From: Pseudomonas alkylphenolica
GTDB lineage: Bacteria > Pseudomonadota > Gammaproteobacteria > Pseudomonadales > Pseudomonadaceae
Direction of reading: 5' to 3'
DNA length: 64,000 nt
Assembly: GCF_004025535.1 (NCBI RefSeq)
Contig: NZ_QJRG01000049.1
Span: forward strand, 62,001 to 126,000
Numbering within the stretch: position 1 is the stretch's first letter; every line of letters begins with the position of its first letter. The translations under genes were made by a program, and so were the position numbers. This document shows positions 19,456 through 27,222 of this stretch, one piece after another. The notes beneath the pieces were generated by a model, which did no database searches, was not told the origin of the DNA, and saw only the letters and a list, made by a program, of their open reading frames with translations.

Positions 19456-19484
19456 AAAAAGGGCGACTTCGGTCGCCCTTTTTT
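19456..19484 (+). terminator. Rho-independent terminator after rpsA
   Basis: Stem GGGCGAC/GTCGCCC with a UUCG tetraloop, flanked by A5 upstream and a T-run downstream, begins 17 bases after the rpsA stop. This is a textbook intrinsic terminator and, with the A/T flanks, may work in both directions. Confidence 0.95.
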
Positions 19485-19701
19485 GTGCCTGCGATTTAAC
19501 CTTGACCTGGCGGGTAGGTTTCGCTGTAACCCTTGTACGGGCTGACGTTCTGAAGGGTGGTGGCAAAAAGATATCGTTTGCTGGAGATGGGGGCGGAACA
19601 AGAATCTTTGATTAAGTCAATAACCGGCCTGTTCAAATCCCTCAGGTCATGCTAAAAACAATGAAGCAATGATCTAGCTGCTTGATAAAGAAGGGAAAAA
19701 T

Positions 19702-19998
19702 ATGACGAAGTCGGAGCTGATCGAACGTATTGTCACCCATCAAGGGCTGCTCTCATCCAAGGATGTCGAGCTGGCCATCAAGACCATGCTTGAACAGATG
19801 TCTCAGTGCCTGGCGACCGGAGACCGGATCGAGATCCGGGGCTTCGGTAGCTTCTCCTTGCACTACCGCGCACCGCGGGTTGGGCGCAATCCCAAGACAG
19901 GTCAGTCCGTCAGCCTTGACGGCAAGTTCGTACCGCATTTCAAACCGGGCAAGGAACTGCGTGACCGGGTCAATGAAGAAGAACACGCTGAAACGTGA
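19702..19998 (+). CDS. ihfB: Integration host factor subunit beta
   Basis: This 98-residue HU/IHF-family DNA-bending protein (also himD) has the beta-arm signature GRNPKTGQ and the family element IEIRGFGSFSL. It pairs with IHF-alpha to bend DNA at promoters and recombination sites. A ribosome site AAGGGA lies just upstream. It is separated from rpsA by a terminator and ~220 bases, so it has its own promoter. The position next to the O-antigen locus is the usual one in Pseudomonas. Confidence 0.96.
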   Translation: MTKSELIERIVTHQGLLSSKDVELAIKTMLEQMSQCLATGDRIEIRGFGSFSLHYRAPRVGRNPKTGQSVSLDGKFVPHFKPGKELRDRVNEEEHAET

Positions 19999-20013
19999 GT
20001 GCCAGAGGGATCG

Positions 20014-20280
20014 ATGATGCGTAATCTCAAACGCGCTTTCGTGGCGTTGTTCATTCTGCTGCTTGCCGTGCTGGTCCTGTTCTTCGTGCTGGAAAATCAG
20101 CAGTCTGTGGCCCTGGTCCTGTTTGGTTGGTCGGCACCCGCGCTACCCGTTGCAGTGCTGGTCCTTGCTGCCCTGATCGTCGGTCTGGCAGTTGGTCCTT
20201 TGCTCGGTGCTTATGGCGTCCTGCGTAGCAAACGCAAGATTCGGGCGTCTGCCCGGCGAGCGGCACTGAGCGGTAACTAA
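20014..20280 (+). CDS. LapA-domain (DUF1049) inner-membrane protein
   Basis: This 88-residue protein has two membrane helices (~8-28 and ~40-66) separated by the short ENQQSVALVLFGW linker and followed by a basic tail. This is the pattern of the lipopolysaccharide assembly protein A domain (E. coli LapA/YciS), which helps control LPS synthesis. ATG 20014 is preceded by GAGGGA; a GTG at 19999 is the less likely start. It lies 15 bases after ihfB and is probably co-transcribed with it. The E. coli partner gene lapB is not beside it here. Confidence 0.8.
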   Translation: MMRNLKRAFVALFILLLAVLVLFFVLENQQSVALVLFGWSAPALPVAVLVLAALIVGLAVGPLLGAYGVLRSKRKIRASARRAALSGN

Positions 20281-20383
20281 AGAAACATCCTACCTTTAAA
20301 CAGGCAGGTTCTTCTTTCGTGCGCACCCATCGTTATGAAGTAATAGAGCACTTCATTTTCGGCCCAGGCGAGTGTGCTGCAGC

Positions 20384-21811
20384 ATGGAATTTCCTGCCCT
20401 TACGCACCACGGTGGAACTCGAGGCGTAACGGGGTCCTGTCATCAGCTTCACCTGGGGCTCGCTGCCAGCGTGTTGATCGATTGTGGTCTCGAACAGGGC
20501 GTTGATGCCGCGCGAGGAGCCGATTCCAGTGCGCTCGGCTTTGATATCAGCGGTGTTCAGGCGCTGATCATCACCCATGTCCATCTCGACCATGTTGGCC
20601 GTATTCCAGCGCTGTTGGCGGCAGGATTTCGGGGCCCGATACTCTGCAGCGAGCCGTCGGCAAGGCTATTGCCGCTGGTGCTGGAAGACGCCTTCAAGTT
20701 GAGTGTCAGCAGTGAACCGGCCCAGGTGGCGCGTTATCTCGACTTTCTTGATGGGTTGATAGTGTCGGTACCCTTTGGGTGTTGGCATGCCGTCGTCGAG
20801 CGTCCAGGCCTGGCGTGTCGTATTCGGCTGCAGCGTGCGGGCCACCTGTTGGGCTCCGCTTATGTCGAGTGTGATCTTGATCTTGGGGAGGTCAGCACGC
20901 GGATTGTCTTCTCGGGGGATCTGGGCGCCCCTGGCAATCCCCTGCTGCGTGCCGTGCGGCCACCTGATCGGGCAGACGTGCTGGTGCTTGAAAGCACCTA
21001 TGGCGACCGCCTGCACACCGAGCGCAGTGATCGGCGCAAGCAGCTGGAGGTCGCGATCGAGCGCGCCCTCGCTGATAACGGCACGATTATGATTCCAGCG
21101 TTCAGTCTTGGGCGGACTCAGGAGTTGCTGTACGAAATCGAAGACATTCTGTATCGCAAGGCCTTGCTGGGTGCCCCGAACAGCGCGCCTGACGATGGTT
21201 TCGATTGGTCTCAACTGCCCATCATTCTCGATTCACCCTTGGCTCAGCGTATCTCGCTGGCCTATCGGGAACTGCACAGCTACTGGAATGACGAGGCCAG
21301 GGCCCGACTGAGTTCTGGCAGAGATCCGCTTGGGTTCAAGCAGCTTGTCTGTGTCGATACCCATGCCCGGCATCGGCAGGTGGTCAACTACCTCAAGAGT
21401 ACCGGGCGGCCGGCAATCGTCATTGCAGGGAATGGCATGTGTTCGGCTGGGCGGATCGTAAATTACCTCAAAGCCATGCTTGGCGATCCGCGGCATGAAG
21501 TGATGTTCGTGGGGTATCAGGCCAAAGGTACGCCGGGGGCGAAAATCCAGGCCAGTGATGGCGGGCAAGGGGCTGTGCAGGTTGAACTGGACGGGGAGGG
21601 GTATCAGGTTCGGGCGAAGGTGATGACGCTGGCAGGGTATTCGGGGCATGCGGATCAAGCGGGGTTGGTGAGTTTTGCCGTGGAAGGTGAGGTGCCAGCC
21701 AAGCGCATCATCCTTGTGCATGGAGAGCGGAAGGCAAAGTTGGCCTTGCAGCGTGCGCTTTGCCTGCGAGGTAAAAAAATGGGCCTGATGCTGGAGGTGA
21801 CGGTACCGTAA
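20384..21811 (+). CDS. Metallo-beta-lactamase-fold RNase-like protein (RMMBL type)
   Basis: This ~475-residue protein of the beta-CASP/RMMBL group has HVHLDH (~64-69) as the metal motif, the later SGDLG and ESTYGDR elements, a beta-CASP region (AFSLGRTQELL, GMCSAGRI) and a C-terminal GYSGHADQ. Family members are RNA-processing exo/endonucleases related to the CPSF-73 group, so RNA cleavage is the likely activity; the target is unknown. ATG 20384 is chosen, with GTG 20372 possible. It follows the LapA-like gene by ~100 bases and marks the conserved left border of the polysaccharide locus. Confidence 0.82.
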   Translation: MEFPALTHHGGTRGVTGSCHQLHLGLAASVLIDCGLEQGVDAARGADSSALGFDISGVQALIITHVHLDHVGRIPALLAAGFRGPILCSEPSARLLPLVLEDAFKLSVSSEPAQVARYLDFLDGLIVSVPFGCWHAVVERPGLACRIRLQRAGHLLGSAYVECDLDLGEVSTRIVFSGDLGAPGNPLLRAVRPPDRADVLVLESTYGDRLHTERSDRRKQLEVAIERALADNGTIMIPAFSLGRTQELLYEIEDILYRKALLGAPNSAPDDGFDWSQLPIILDSPLAQRISLAYRELHSYWNDEARARLSSGRDPLGFKQLVCVDTHARHRQVVNYLKSTGRPAIVIAGNGMCSAGRIVNYLKAMLGDPRHEVMFVGYQAKGTPGAKIQASDGGQGAVQVELDGEGYQVRAKVMTLAGYSGHADQAGLVSFAVEGEVPAKRIILVHGERKAKLALQRALCLRGKKMGLMLEVTVP

Positions 21812-22043
21812 TGATCATCTGACGAACTGCGTGCTGGCGGTCGCAAGCCAGGGAACTTATCGATATCAGTTCTCTCTACTACCTTTAACGCTAGCTGTAT
21901 GGCTAATGTTGGCCTATTGCCGTTATGCTTTAGGCGCATACGCCATTGGCGAGCCGTTGAGGGGGTATCAACGTGAGCGCTCGCTTATTCTTGGCATGCC
22001 AGGAAACCCCGCACTTAGTCAGACCCAAGGAAAAACACAAGAA

Positions 22044-23087
22044 ATGCGCAATGATCGTGAGCGCTGCAGTAGTAGTGAGGAAGTAGATCTCGTAGAGCTG
22101 ATCGAAGGGATATGGCAGCAAAAGCTCCTGATCTTGATGGTGACATTGGTCGTCACGGCGGTGGCGGTTGCGTATGCGATGCTGGCGAAGCCTGTTTACG
22201 AGGCCAAGGTATTTCTGGTTGCCCCCTCGGTGAGTGACATTGCGGAGCTCAATTACGGACGGAATGAGGAAACCGGGCTTGAGCCTTATACCGTCAAGAA
22301 AGTATTCGACGTATTCATGCAGCATCTCGACGGAGAGACGTTGCGCCGCCAGTTTTTCCGGGAAGTATTTCTGCCCTCCTTGCAACAGCCGCAAGGGGCT
22401 CGAGGGGCTTTGTATGCCGCGTTTAACAGCACGCTGGACGTAGAGCAGGAGGCGGGCGAGCAAGGTCGGGCGTTCCTGGCAATTCGTAATAGTGATCCCG
22501 AAATTGCATCTGAATGGGCGGCCGCGTATGTCAGTAGGGCGAGTGATTCTGCCAGGGCTGAAGTGATCGGGAGCGTGACGAAGGAAGCTCAAGTCCGAGC
22601 CAGCAATCTGCAACAGCAGATCGAGAATCTGCGTGAGAGTGGCCTGCGTCTGCGTGATGACAAAATCAAGCGCTTGCGCGAGGCACTACGGATTGCCGAA
22701 GCGATCGGCCTGGATAACCCACCGTTGATTAATGGTGATATCTCCAGAGAAGTGTCAACGAAAATGGATGGTGAGTTGACCTATATGCGTGGCACCAAGG
22801 CGCTCAAGGCGGAAATCAGTAACTTGGAGCAACGTAAAACGGATGATCCGTTTATTGACAATCTGCGAAACCTTCAAATCAGGCAAGAACTCTTTCAGGG
22901 GCTCAGCGAAAGTACGCGTGATGTAAGCGTATATCGGCTTGACGGCACCATAGAGCAACCTGATTCTCCCATCAAGCCACGGCGGGCGCTTATCGTTATC
23001 ATTGGCTTGTTCGCTGGTATTTTCATCGGCTGTTTTCTGGCGATCCTTCGATACGCGTTTCAAAACTTGAGGAAGAACAGGGGTTGA
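22044..23087 (+). CDS. wzz: O-antigen chain length determinant
   Basis: This 347-residue polysaccharide co-polymerase has a cytoplasmic N-terminus (EEVDLVELIEGIWQQK), a first membrane helix (~35-55), a long periplasmic region with helical content, and a second helix (~318-340) preceded by the proline-rich PDSPIKPRRALIV. This is the Wzz topology that sets the modal O-chain length made by Wzy. ATG 22044 is the first start in a Wzz-like N-terminus; the frame runs back to 21831 but that part is not family sequence. It is the first gene of the O-antigen cluster, and the 232-base gap upstream presumably holds its promoter. Confidence 0.88.
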   Translation: MRNDRERCSSSEEVDLVELIEGIWQQKLLILMVTLVVTAVAVAYAMLAKPVYEAKVFLVAPSVSDIAELNYGRNEETGLEPYTVKKVFDVFMQHLDGETLRRQFFREVFLPSLQQPQGARGALYAAFNSTLDVEQEAGEQGRAFLAIRNSDPEIASEWAAAYVSRASDSARAEVIGSVTKEAQVRASNLQQQIENLRESGLRLRDDKIKRLREALRIAEAIGLDNPPLINGDISREVSTKMDGELTYMRGTKALKAEISNLEQRKTDDPFIDNLRNLQIRQELFQGLSESTRDVSVYRLDGTIEQPDSPIKPRRALIVIIGLFAGIFIGCFLAILRYAFQNLRKNRG

Positions 23088-23395
23088 TAACTCACTGATC
23101 GGTGGCGTTTTTGGGTTTGTTGCCCAGCAATGCCGCTGGTCGAGCAAGAGTTATTGGATTCATTGTTCAAGGCACGAGTATTTGCACATAGCCCGAATTG
23201 ATTCTCATTTGCCCGCGGCTGAATTGGCTGTTATCAGGCATTGAGCAAATCAGGTAAAGGCGTCTAGCCGGCGCTGGAATTCAGGCTGCCTGGAAAATTT
23301 AAGACAAGACTTTTTCCGCCCAAGCGGTAAAACTGTCAAGGTGAGGCTCCGTCCGAGCCGACTCTCAAACTGTATTCATGTAAAAGGCTCTGGCG
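23088..23395. other. Intergenic region between wzz and the rmlC-fdtA fusion
   Basis: These 308 bases hold no credible gene. The stretch is AT-richer than its flanks and ends with a ribosome site (AAAAGG) about 10 bases before the fusion gene. GCGGTAAAACTG near 23323-23334 recalls the ops/JUMPstart core only loosely. A promoter for the downstream operon is likely here but no clear -35/-10 pair stands out. Confidence 0.4.
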
Positions 23396-24394
23396 ATGAA
23401 GCTTGTTCAGACGAACATTCCTGAGGTAGTGATAGTCGAACCTGTGGTGTATGAGGATGATCGTGGATGGTTTACAGAAACATTCAACGAGCCGCGTTTT
23501 CACACCGAATTGCGCAAGCTCGGGCTAGCCAAACCTCCTAAATTCGTCCAGGACAATCACTCGATGTCCCATCGCGGGGTTCTGCGTGGCTTGCATTTTC
23601 AGGACGCGCCGCATGCTCAAGGGAAGCTTGTAAGGGTAGTTCGAGGGGCGGCCTATGATGTCGCAGTCGATATTCGTCCAGAGTCCCCTACCTGCGGGCA
23701 GTGGGTGGGGGTTGAACTGACCGAGCGCAACAATCGGATGTTGTGGATTCCGGAAGGTTTCGCGCACGGATTCATTGCTTTGGAAGACGACACACATTTT
23801 CTGTACAAGACTACCGATGTTTACAACAAGGCAGCTGAAGGCAGCATTCACTGGGATGACCCTGACTTGGCCATTGACTGGCCGTTGCGAGACGGATTGA
23901 TCGTCAGCGACAAGGATAACCTTGCTCCAACTTTCAAGCAGTACCTCACGTCTCGGGGTGAAATCGCCCAAAAAGGGTGCGACCAGATTGAACTGTTCAA
24001 GGTCTTGGGAGATGATCGCGGGCAGTTAGTTGCACTGCAAGCTCTTGATAATGTTCCTTTTTCTATAGCACGTGCCTATTATCTGACCGACACGCTACCA
24101 GGTGTGTCCAGGGGGTTCCATGCCCACAGGGAGCTCAACCAGTTGGCCGTTTGTGTGTCGGGTCGGTGCCGAATGACAATGGATGATGGGCATTCGCGGC
24201 GCGACTATTGGTTGGATGCAACCAATAAAGGAATTCTGATTCCGCCAATGGTTTGGCATGAGATGCATGATTTCACTACGGATTGCGTTCTGCTGGTATT
24301 GGCTGACGCACACTACGATGAGTCGGACTATATCCGCGATTACTCAACTTTTACCGAGCTTACATGCGATGCTAAGCATTCATTCAACGGCTGA
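23396..24394 (+). CDS. rmlC-fdtA: Fused dTDP-4-keto-6-deoxyglucose 3,5-epimerase and 3,4-ketoisomerase (RmlC-FdtA)
   Basis: This 332-residue protein contains two cupin enzymes that use the same substrate. Residues 1-~185 are RmlC: VLRGLHFQ with His67, QGKLVRVVRG, Tyr137/Tyr143 in LYKTTDVY, and the SDKDNLAP segment with the dyad aspartate. Residues ~200-325 are a WxcM/FdtA-like ketoisomerase with catalytic His242 and His244 in RGFHAHRELNQ and VWHEMHDF. RmlC leads to dTDP-L-rhamnose; FdtA leads to dTDP-3-amino-3,6-dideoxyhexose. Arg208 and His288 match FdtA rather than QdtA, suggesting the galacto (Fuc3NAc) series. It is followed by fdtC and fdtB, and its 3' end overlaps fdtC by 26 bases. Confidence 0.85.
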   Translation: MKLVQTNIPEVVIVEPVVYEDDRGWFTETFNEPRFHTELRKLGLAKPPKFVQDNHSMSHRGVLRGLHFQDAPHAQGKLVRVVRGAAYDVAVDIRPESPTCGQWVGVELTERNNRMLWIPEGFAHGFIALEDDTHFLYKTTDVYNKAAEGSIHWDDPDLAIDWPLRDGLIVSDKDNLAPTFKQYLTSRGEIAQKGCDQIELFKVLGDDRGQLVALQALDNVPFSIARAYYLTDTLPGVSRGFHAHRELNQLAVCVSGRCRMTMDDGHSRRDYWLDATNKGILIPPMVWHEMHDFTTDCVLLVLADAHYDESDYIRDYSTFTELTCDAKHSFNG

Positions 24395-24839
24395 CGTAAA
24401 GAGTGACTTGATCGGCGAAGATACGCGCATTTGGCAATACGCTGTAATCATGCAGGGCGCGCGTTTGGGGCGGAATTGCAATGTTTGCGCACACACTTTC
24501 ATAGAGGGTGATGTGGTGCTTGGTGACAATGTAACAGTCAAGTCGGGTGTCTTTCTGTGGGACGGCATGCGTATTGCGGATGATGTATTTATCGGTCCCA
24601 ATGCGACCTTTACCAATGACCCGATGCCACGGTCCAAAATTTATCCGGATCGCTTCAGCGGCATCACAATTGAAAAAGGCGCCAGTATTGGCGCGAATGC
24701 CACCTTGCTACCTGGCATCGTCGTGGGCGAATACGCCATGGTGGGCGCCGGAGCAGTGGTAACCAAGGATGTCCCCGCTTACGCAGTGGTTGTGGGGAAT
24801 CCAGCAAAAATTATCAGGGTGATAGACCGGAATGGTTAA
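24369..24839 (+). CDS. fdtC: dTDP-3-amino-3,6-dideoxyhexose N-acetyltransferase
   Basis: This 156-residue left-handed beta-helix acetyltransferase is built of hexapeptide repeats (IGEDTRIW, LGRNCNV, VLGDNVTV, IGANATLLPGIVVGEYAMVGAGAVV). Given the fused ketoisomerase upstream and aminotransferase downstream, it most likely acetylates the 3-amino group to give dTDP-Fuc3NAc or Qui3NAc. ATG 24369 lies inside the end of the fusion gene, and the stop overlaps the fdtB start. The longer frame back to 24258 is only overlap sequence. Confidence 0.83.
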   Translation: MLSIHSTADVKSDLIGEDTRIWQYAVIMQGARLGRNCNVCAHTFIEGDVVLGDNVTVKSGVFLWDGMRIADDVFIGPNATFTNDPMPRSKIYPDRFSGITIEKGASIGANATLLPGIVVGEYAMVGAGAVVTKDVPAYAVVVGNPAKIIRVIDRNG

Positions 24840-25938
24840 GTTTCTCGATCTTCAAGGTGTTAACGCGCAGTACCGACAGGCGTTGATCGATGCCTGTACT
24901 GATGTTATTGATTCAGGTTGGTACATCATGGGCGAGCAACTCAAGCACTTTGAGGCAGAATTTGCGCGCTATTGCGGTGTGAAACATTGCATTGGCGTTG
25001 CCAACGGGCTGGACGCCCTGACCCTGACCCTACGCGCCTGGAAGCTTCTGGGGCGTATCGCAGAGGGCGATGAGGTTCTGGTTCCGGCCAATACCTATAT
25101 CGCTACTATTCTTGCGATCACCGAAAACAAATTGGTTCCTGTGCTTGTGGAGCCAGAAGAGGGAAGTTTCAATCTCGGAGGTAACAACCTTCGCGAGGCG
25201 CTTACCTCCAGATCACGCGTGATAATGCCGGTTCACTTGTATGGGCGGCTCGCGGACATGCCCGCGATCATGGCGTTTGCCAAAGCGCACGACCTCCTTG
25301 TGCTCGAGGACTCTGCCCAGGCTCACGGAGCGGAGTTGAACGAGTGCCGCGCCGGAGCCTGGGGGGATGCCTCGGGTTTCAGCTTCTACCCTGGCAAAAA
25401 CCTCGGTGCGTTGGGTGATGCCGGTGCGATAACCACAAGTGACGATGCGTTGGCCGAGACCCTTCGGGCGCTACGAAACTACGGTTCTCATGTCAAATAC
25501 ATGAATATGTACCAAGGGGTAAACAGTCGCCTGGATGAACTGCAGGCGGCAGTGCTCAGGGTCAAACTTCAGTTTTTGGACGAAGAGACCAAAATGCGCC
25601 AGGTTGTTGCAAAGCAATACCTGGACGGCATTCGAAATCCTGCGATTCAGTTGCCTGAGCCTGGTGTCGATGGCCAACATGCCTGGCACTTGTTTGTTGT
25701 GCGCAGTGATTGCCGAGAGCAGTTGCAGCAGCATCTGTCACAACAGGGTGTACAGACACTTGTTCACTACCCGGTGCCGCCGCACCGCCAGCAAGCCTAT
25801 CCTCAGCTCGGCAATCTTTCATTGCCACTGACAGAGCTGCTGCATGAGCAAGTGTTGAGTCTGCCAATGGACCCAACCTTGAGCGCGTCTTCCATTCAGC
25901 ACGTCATCGACGCCTGTAACAGCTTTCAGCGTCTTTGA
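24832..25938 (+). CDS. fdtB: dTDP-3-keto-6-deoxyhexose 3-aminotransferase (DegT/DnrJ family)
   Basis: This 368-residue PLP-dependent sugar aminotransferase begins with the family motif FLDLQGVNAQYR. It has the PLP-contact segment LVLEDSAQAHGA and the lysine segment SFYPGKNLGALGDAGA, plus RNYGSHVKY and NSRLDELQAAVL. In this context it aminates C3 of the product of the FdtA domain, with glutamate as donor. It overlaps fdtC by 8 bases and is followed 9 bases later by wzx. Confidence 0.88.
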   Translation: MVKFLDLQGVNAQYRQALIDACTDVIDSGWYIMGEQLKHFEAEFARYCGVKHCIGVANGLDALTLTLRAWKLLGRIAEGDEVLVPANTYIATILAITENKLVPVLVEPEEGSFNLGGNNLREALTSRSRVIMPVHLYGRLADMPAIMAFAKAHDLLVLEDSAQAHGAELNECRAGAWGDASGFSFYPGKNLGALGDAGAITTSDDALAETLRALRNYGSHVKYMNMYQGVNSRLDELQAAVLRVKLQFLDEETKMRQVVAKQYLDGIRNPAIQLPEPGVDGQHAWHLFVVRSDCREQLQQHLSQQGVQTLVHYPVPPHRQQAYPQLGNLSLPLTELLHEQVLSLPMDPTLSASSIQHVIDACNSFQRL

Positions 25939-25947
25939 GTGCCATGT

Positions 25948-27219
25948 ATGACTTTGATCAGAACAAGTTTGCTGAATGCCATTGCTGTTGCGGTCAAGAT
26001 GGCAACATTGCTAGGACTCAACAAAGTACTGGCCCTCTATGTTGGGCCATCCGGTTACGCCGCCATCGGTCAGTTGCAGAATGCCGTGACAATGTTCACG
26101 ACATTGGCAAGCGGGGCGGTCAGTACAGGCGTCACCAAATACACCGCGGAGTTTGCTGAGCATCCCGAAAAACAGCGCAAAATCTGGCGGACAGCCGGTA
26201 CGTTGTCGCTATTGGTATCGGGCGTTCTTGCGGTTCTGATCATTGTATTGCGCATCCCGTTGGCGAGATGGTTTTTCAATGACGAGACGCTTGCTCCTGT
26301 GCTGCTCTGGTTTGCCGCGACCCTGGTGTTTTTTTCATTCAACTCACTGCTGCTGGGTGTGCTCAACGGCAAAAAGGATGTCGCCCGCTATGTAGTTGCC
26401 AATATTGTTGGCAGCCTGATTTCGCTGGTGGTTACCTGTGCCTTGACCATCACGCTGGGGCTGTACGGGGCGCTTGTTTCCCTCGCGGTTTACCAGTCAC
26501 TGAGTTTTGTGGCAACGCTGACGATCTGTATGCGTACGGAATGGTTTCGCCTGGCCGATTTTTGGGGTGAACTGGACAGAGAGGCACTTGCCAGGCTTTC
26601 GAAGTTTGCGTTGATGGCGGTGGTCACCGCCTGCTCACTGCCGGTTTGCCATGTCTTTATCCGGGATTACCTGGGTACCACATTCGGCTGGGAGCACGCT
26701 GGCTATTGGGAGGCCATGTGGCGTTTGAGTTCAGCCTATCTGATGCTGATCACCACGACCCTTGCAGTGTATTACCTACCGAGGCTTTCCGAACTTTCTG
26801 ATGCAGGTGCGCTGCGTCGGGAGATCATTCAGGGTTACAAGTTGATTTTACCCCTGACGGTATTGGCCGGGCTGGTCATCTACCTGCTGAGAGATTTTAT
26901 TATTCATGTGCTGTTCTCTGAATCGTTTGCTCCGATGCGTGAATTGTTCGCATGGCAAATGGTCGGCGACAGTCTGAAGATCGCCAGTTGGTTGATGGCC
27001 TACCTGATGTTGGGAAAGGCACTGACGCGCCTGTATTTGGTGACCGAAATCCTGTCTACGCTTTCGTTGTATGCGCTGACGATCTACCTGACTCAATTGT
27101 GGGGTTATGAAAAAGTGACTCTGGCCTATGCCGTCAACTACCTGTTGTACGGAGTAGTCATGTATTTTTCGGTATTTCGTCGATTGCCGATGATCGTTGC
27201 CCGTTCGGCGCGGAGCTGA
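25948..27219 (+). CDS. wzx: O-antigen flippase (Wzx/WzxE-like)
   Basis: This ~423-residue polytopic membrane protein of the MATE/polysaccharide-transport superfamily has about 12 hydrophobic helices. The N-terminus (SLLNAIAVAVKMATLLGLNKVLALYVG) and SGAVSTGVTKYTAEF resemble the WzxE/O-antigen translocase branch. It would flip the undecaprenyl-linked repeat unit to the periplasm. ATG 25948 is taken as start; GTG 25939, in frame, is the alternative. Confidence 0.85.
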   Translation: MTLIRTSLLNAIAVAVKMATLLGLNKVLALYVGPSGYAAIGQLQNAVTMFTTLASGAVSTGVTKYTAEFAEHPEKQRKIWRTAGTLSLLVSGVLAVLIIVLRIPLARWFFNDETLAPVLLWFAATLVFFSFNSLLLGVLNGKKDVARYVVANIVGSLISLVVTCALTITLGLYGALVSLAVYQSLSFVATLTICMRTEWFRLADFWGELDREALARLSKFALMAVVTACSLPVCHVFIRDYLGTTFGWEHAGYWEAMWRLSSAYLMLITTTLAVYYLPRLSELSDAGALRREIIQGYKLILPLTVLAGLVIYLLRDFIIHVLFSESFAPMRELFAWQMVGDSLKIASWLMAYLMLGKALTRLYLVTEILSTLSLYALTIYLTQLWGYEKVTLAYAVNYLLYGVVMYFSVFRRLPMIVARSARS

Positions 27220-27222
27220 GAG

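Noticed and set aside
23320..23340. ops/JUMPstart-like element before the fusion gene
   Set aside because: Only GCGGTA matches the core, the rest of the 39-base JUMPstart pattern is absent, and the position is inside the cluster rather than ahead of wzz.
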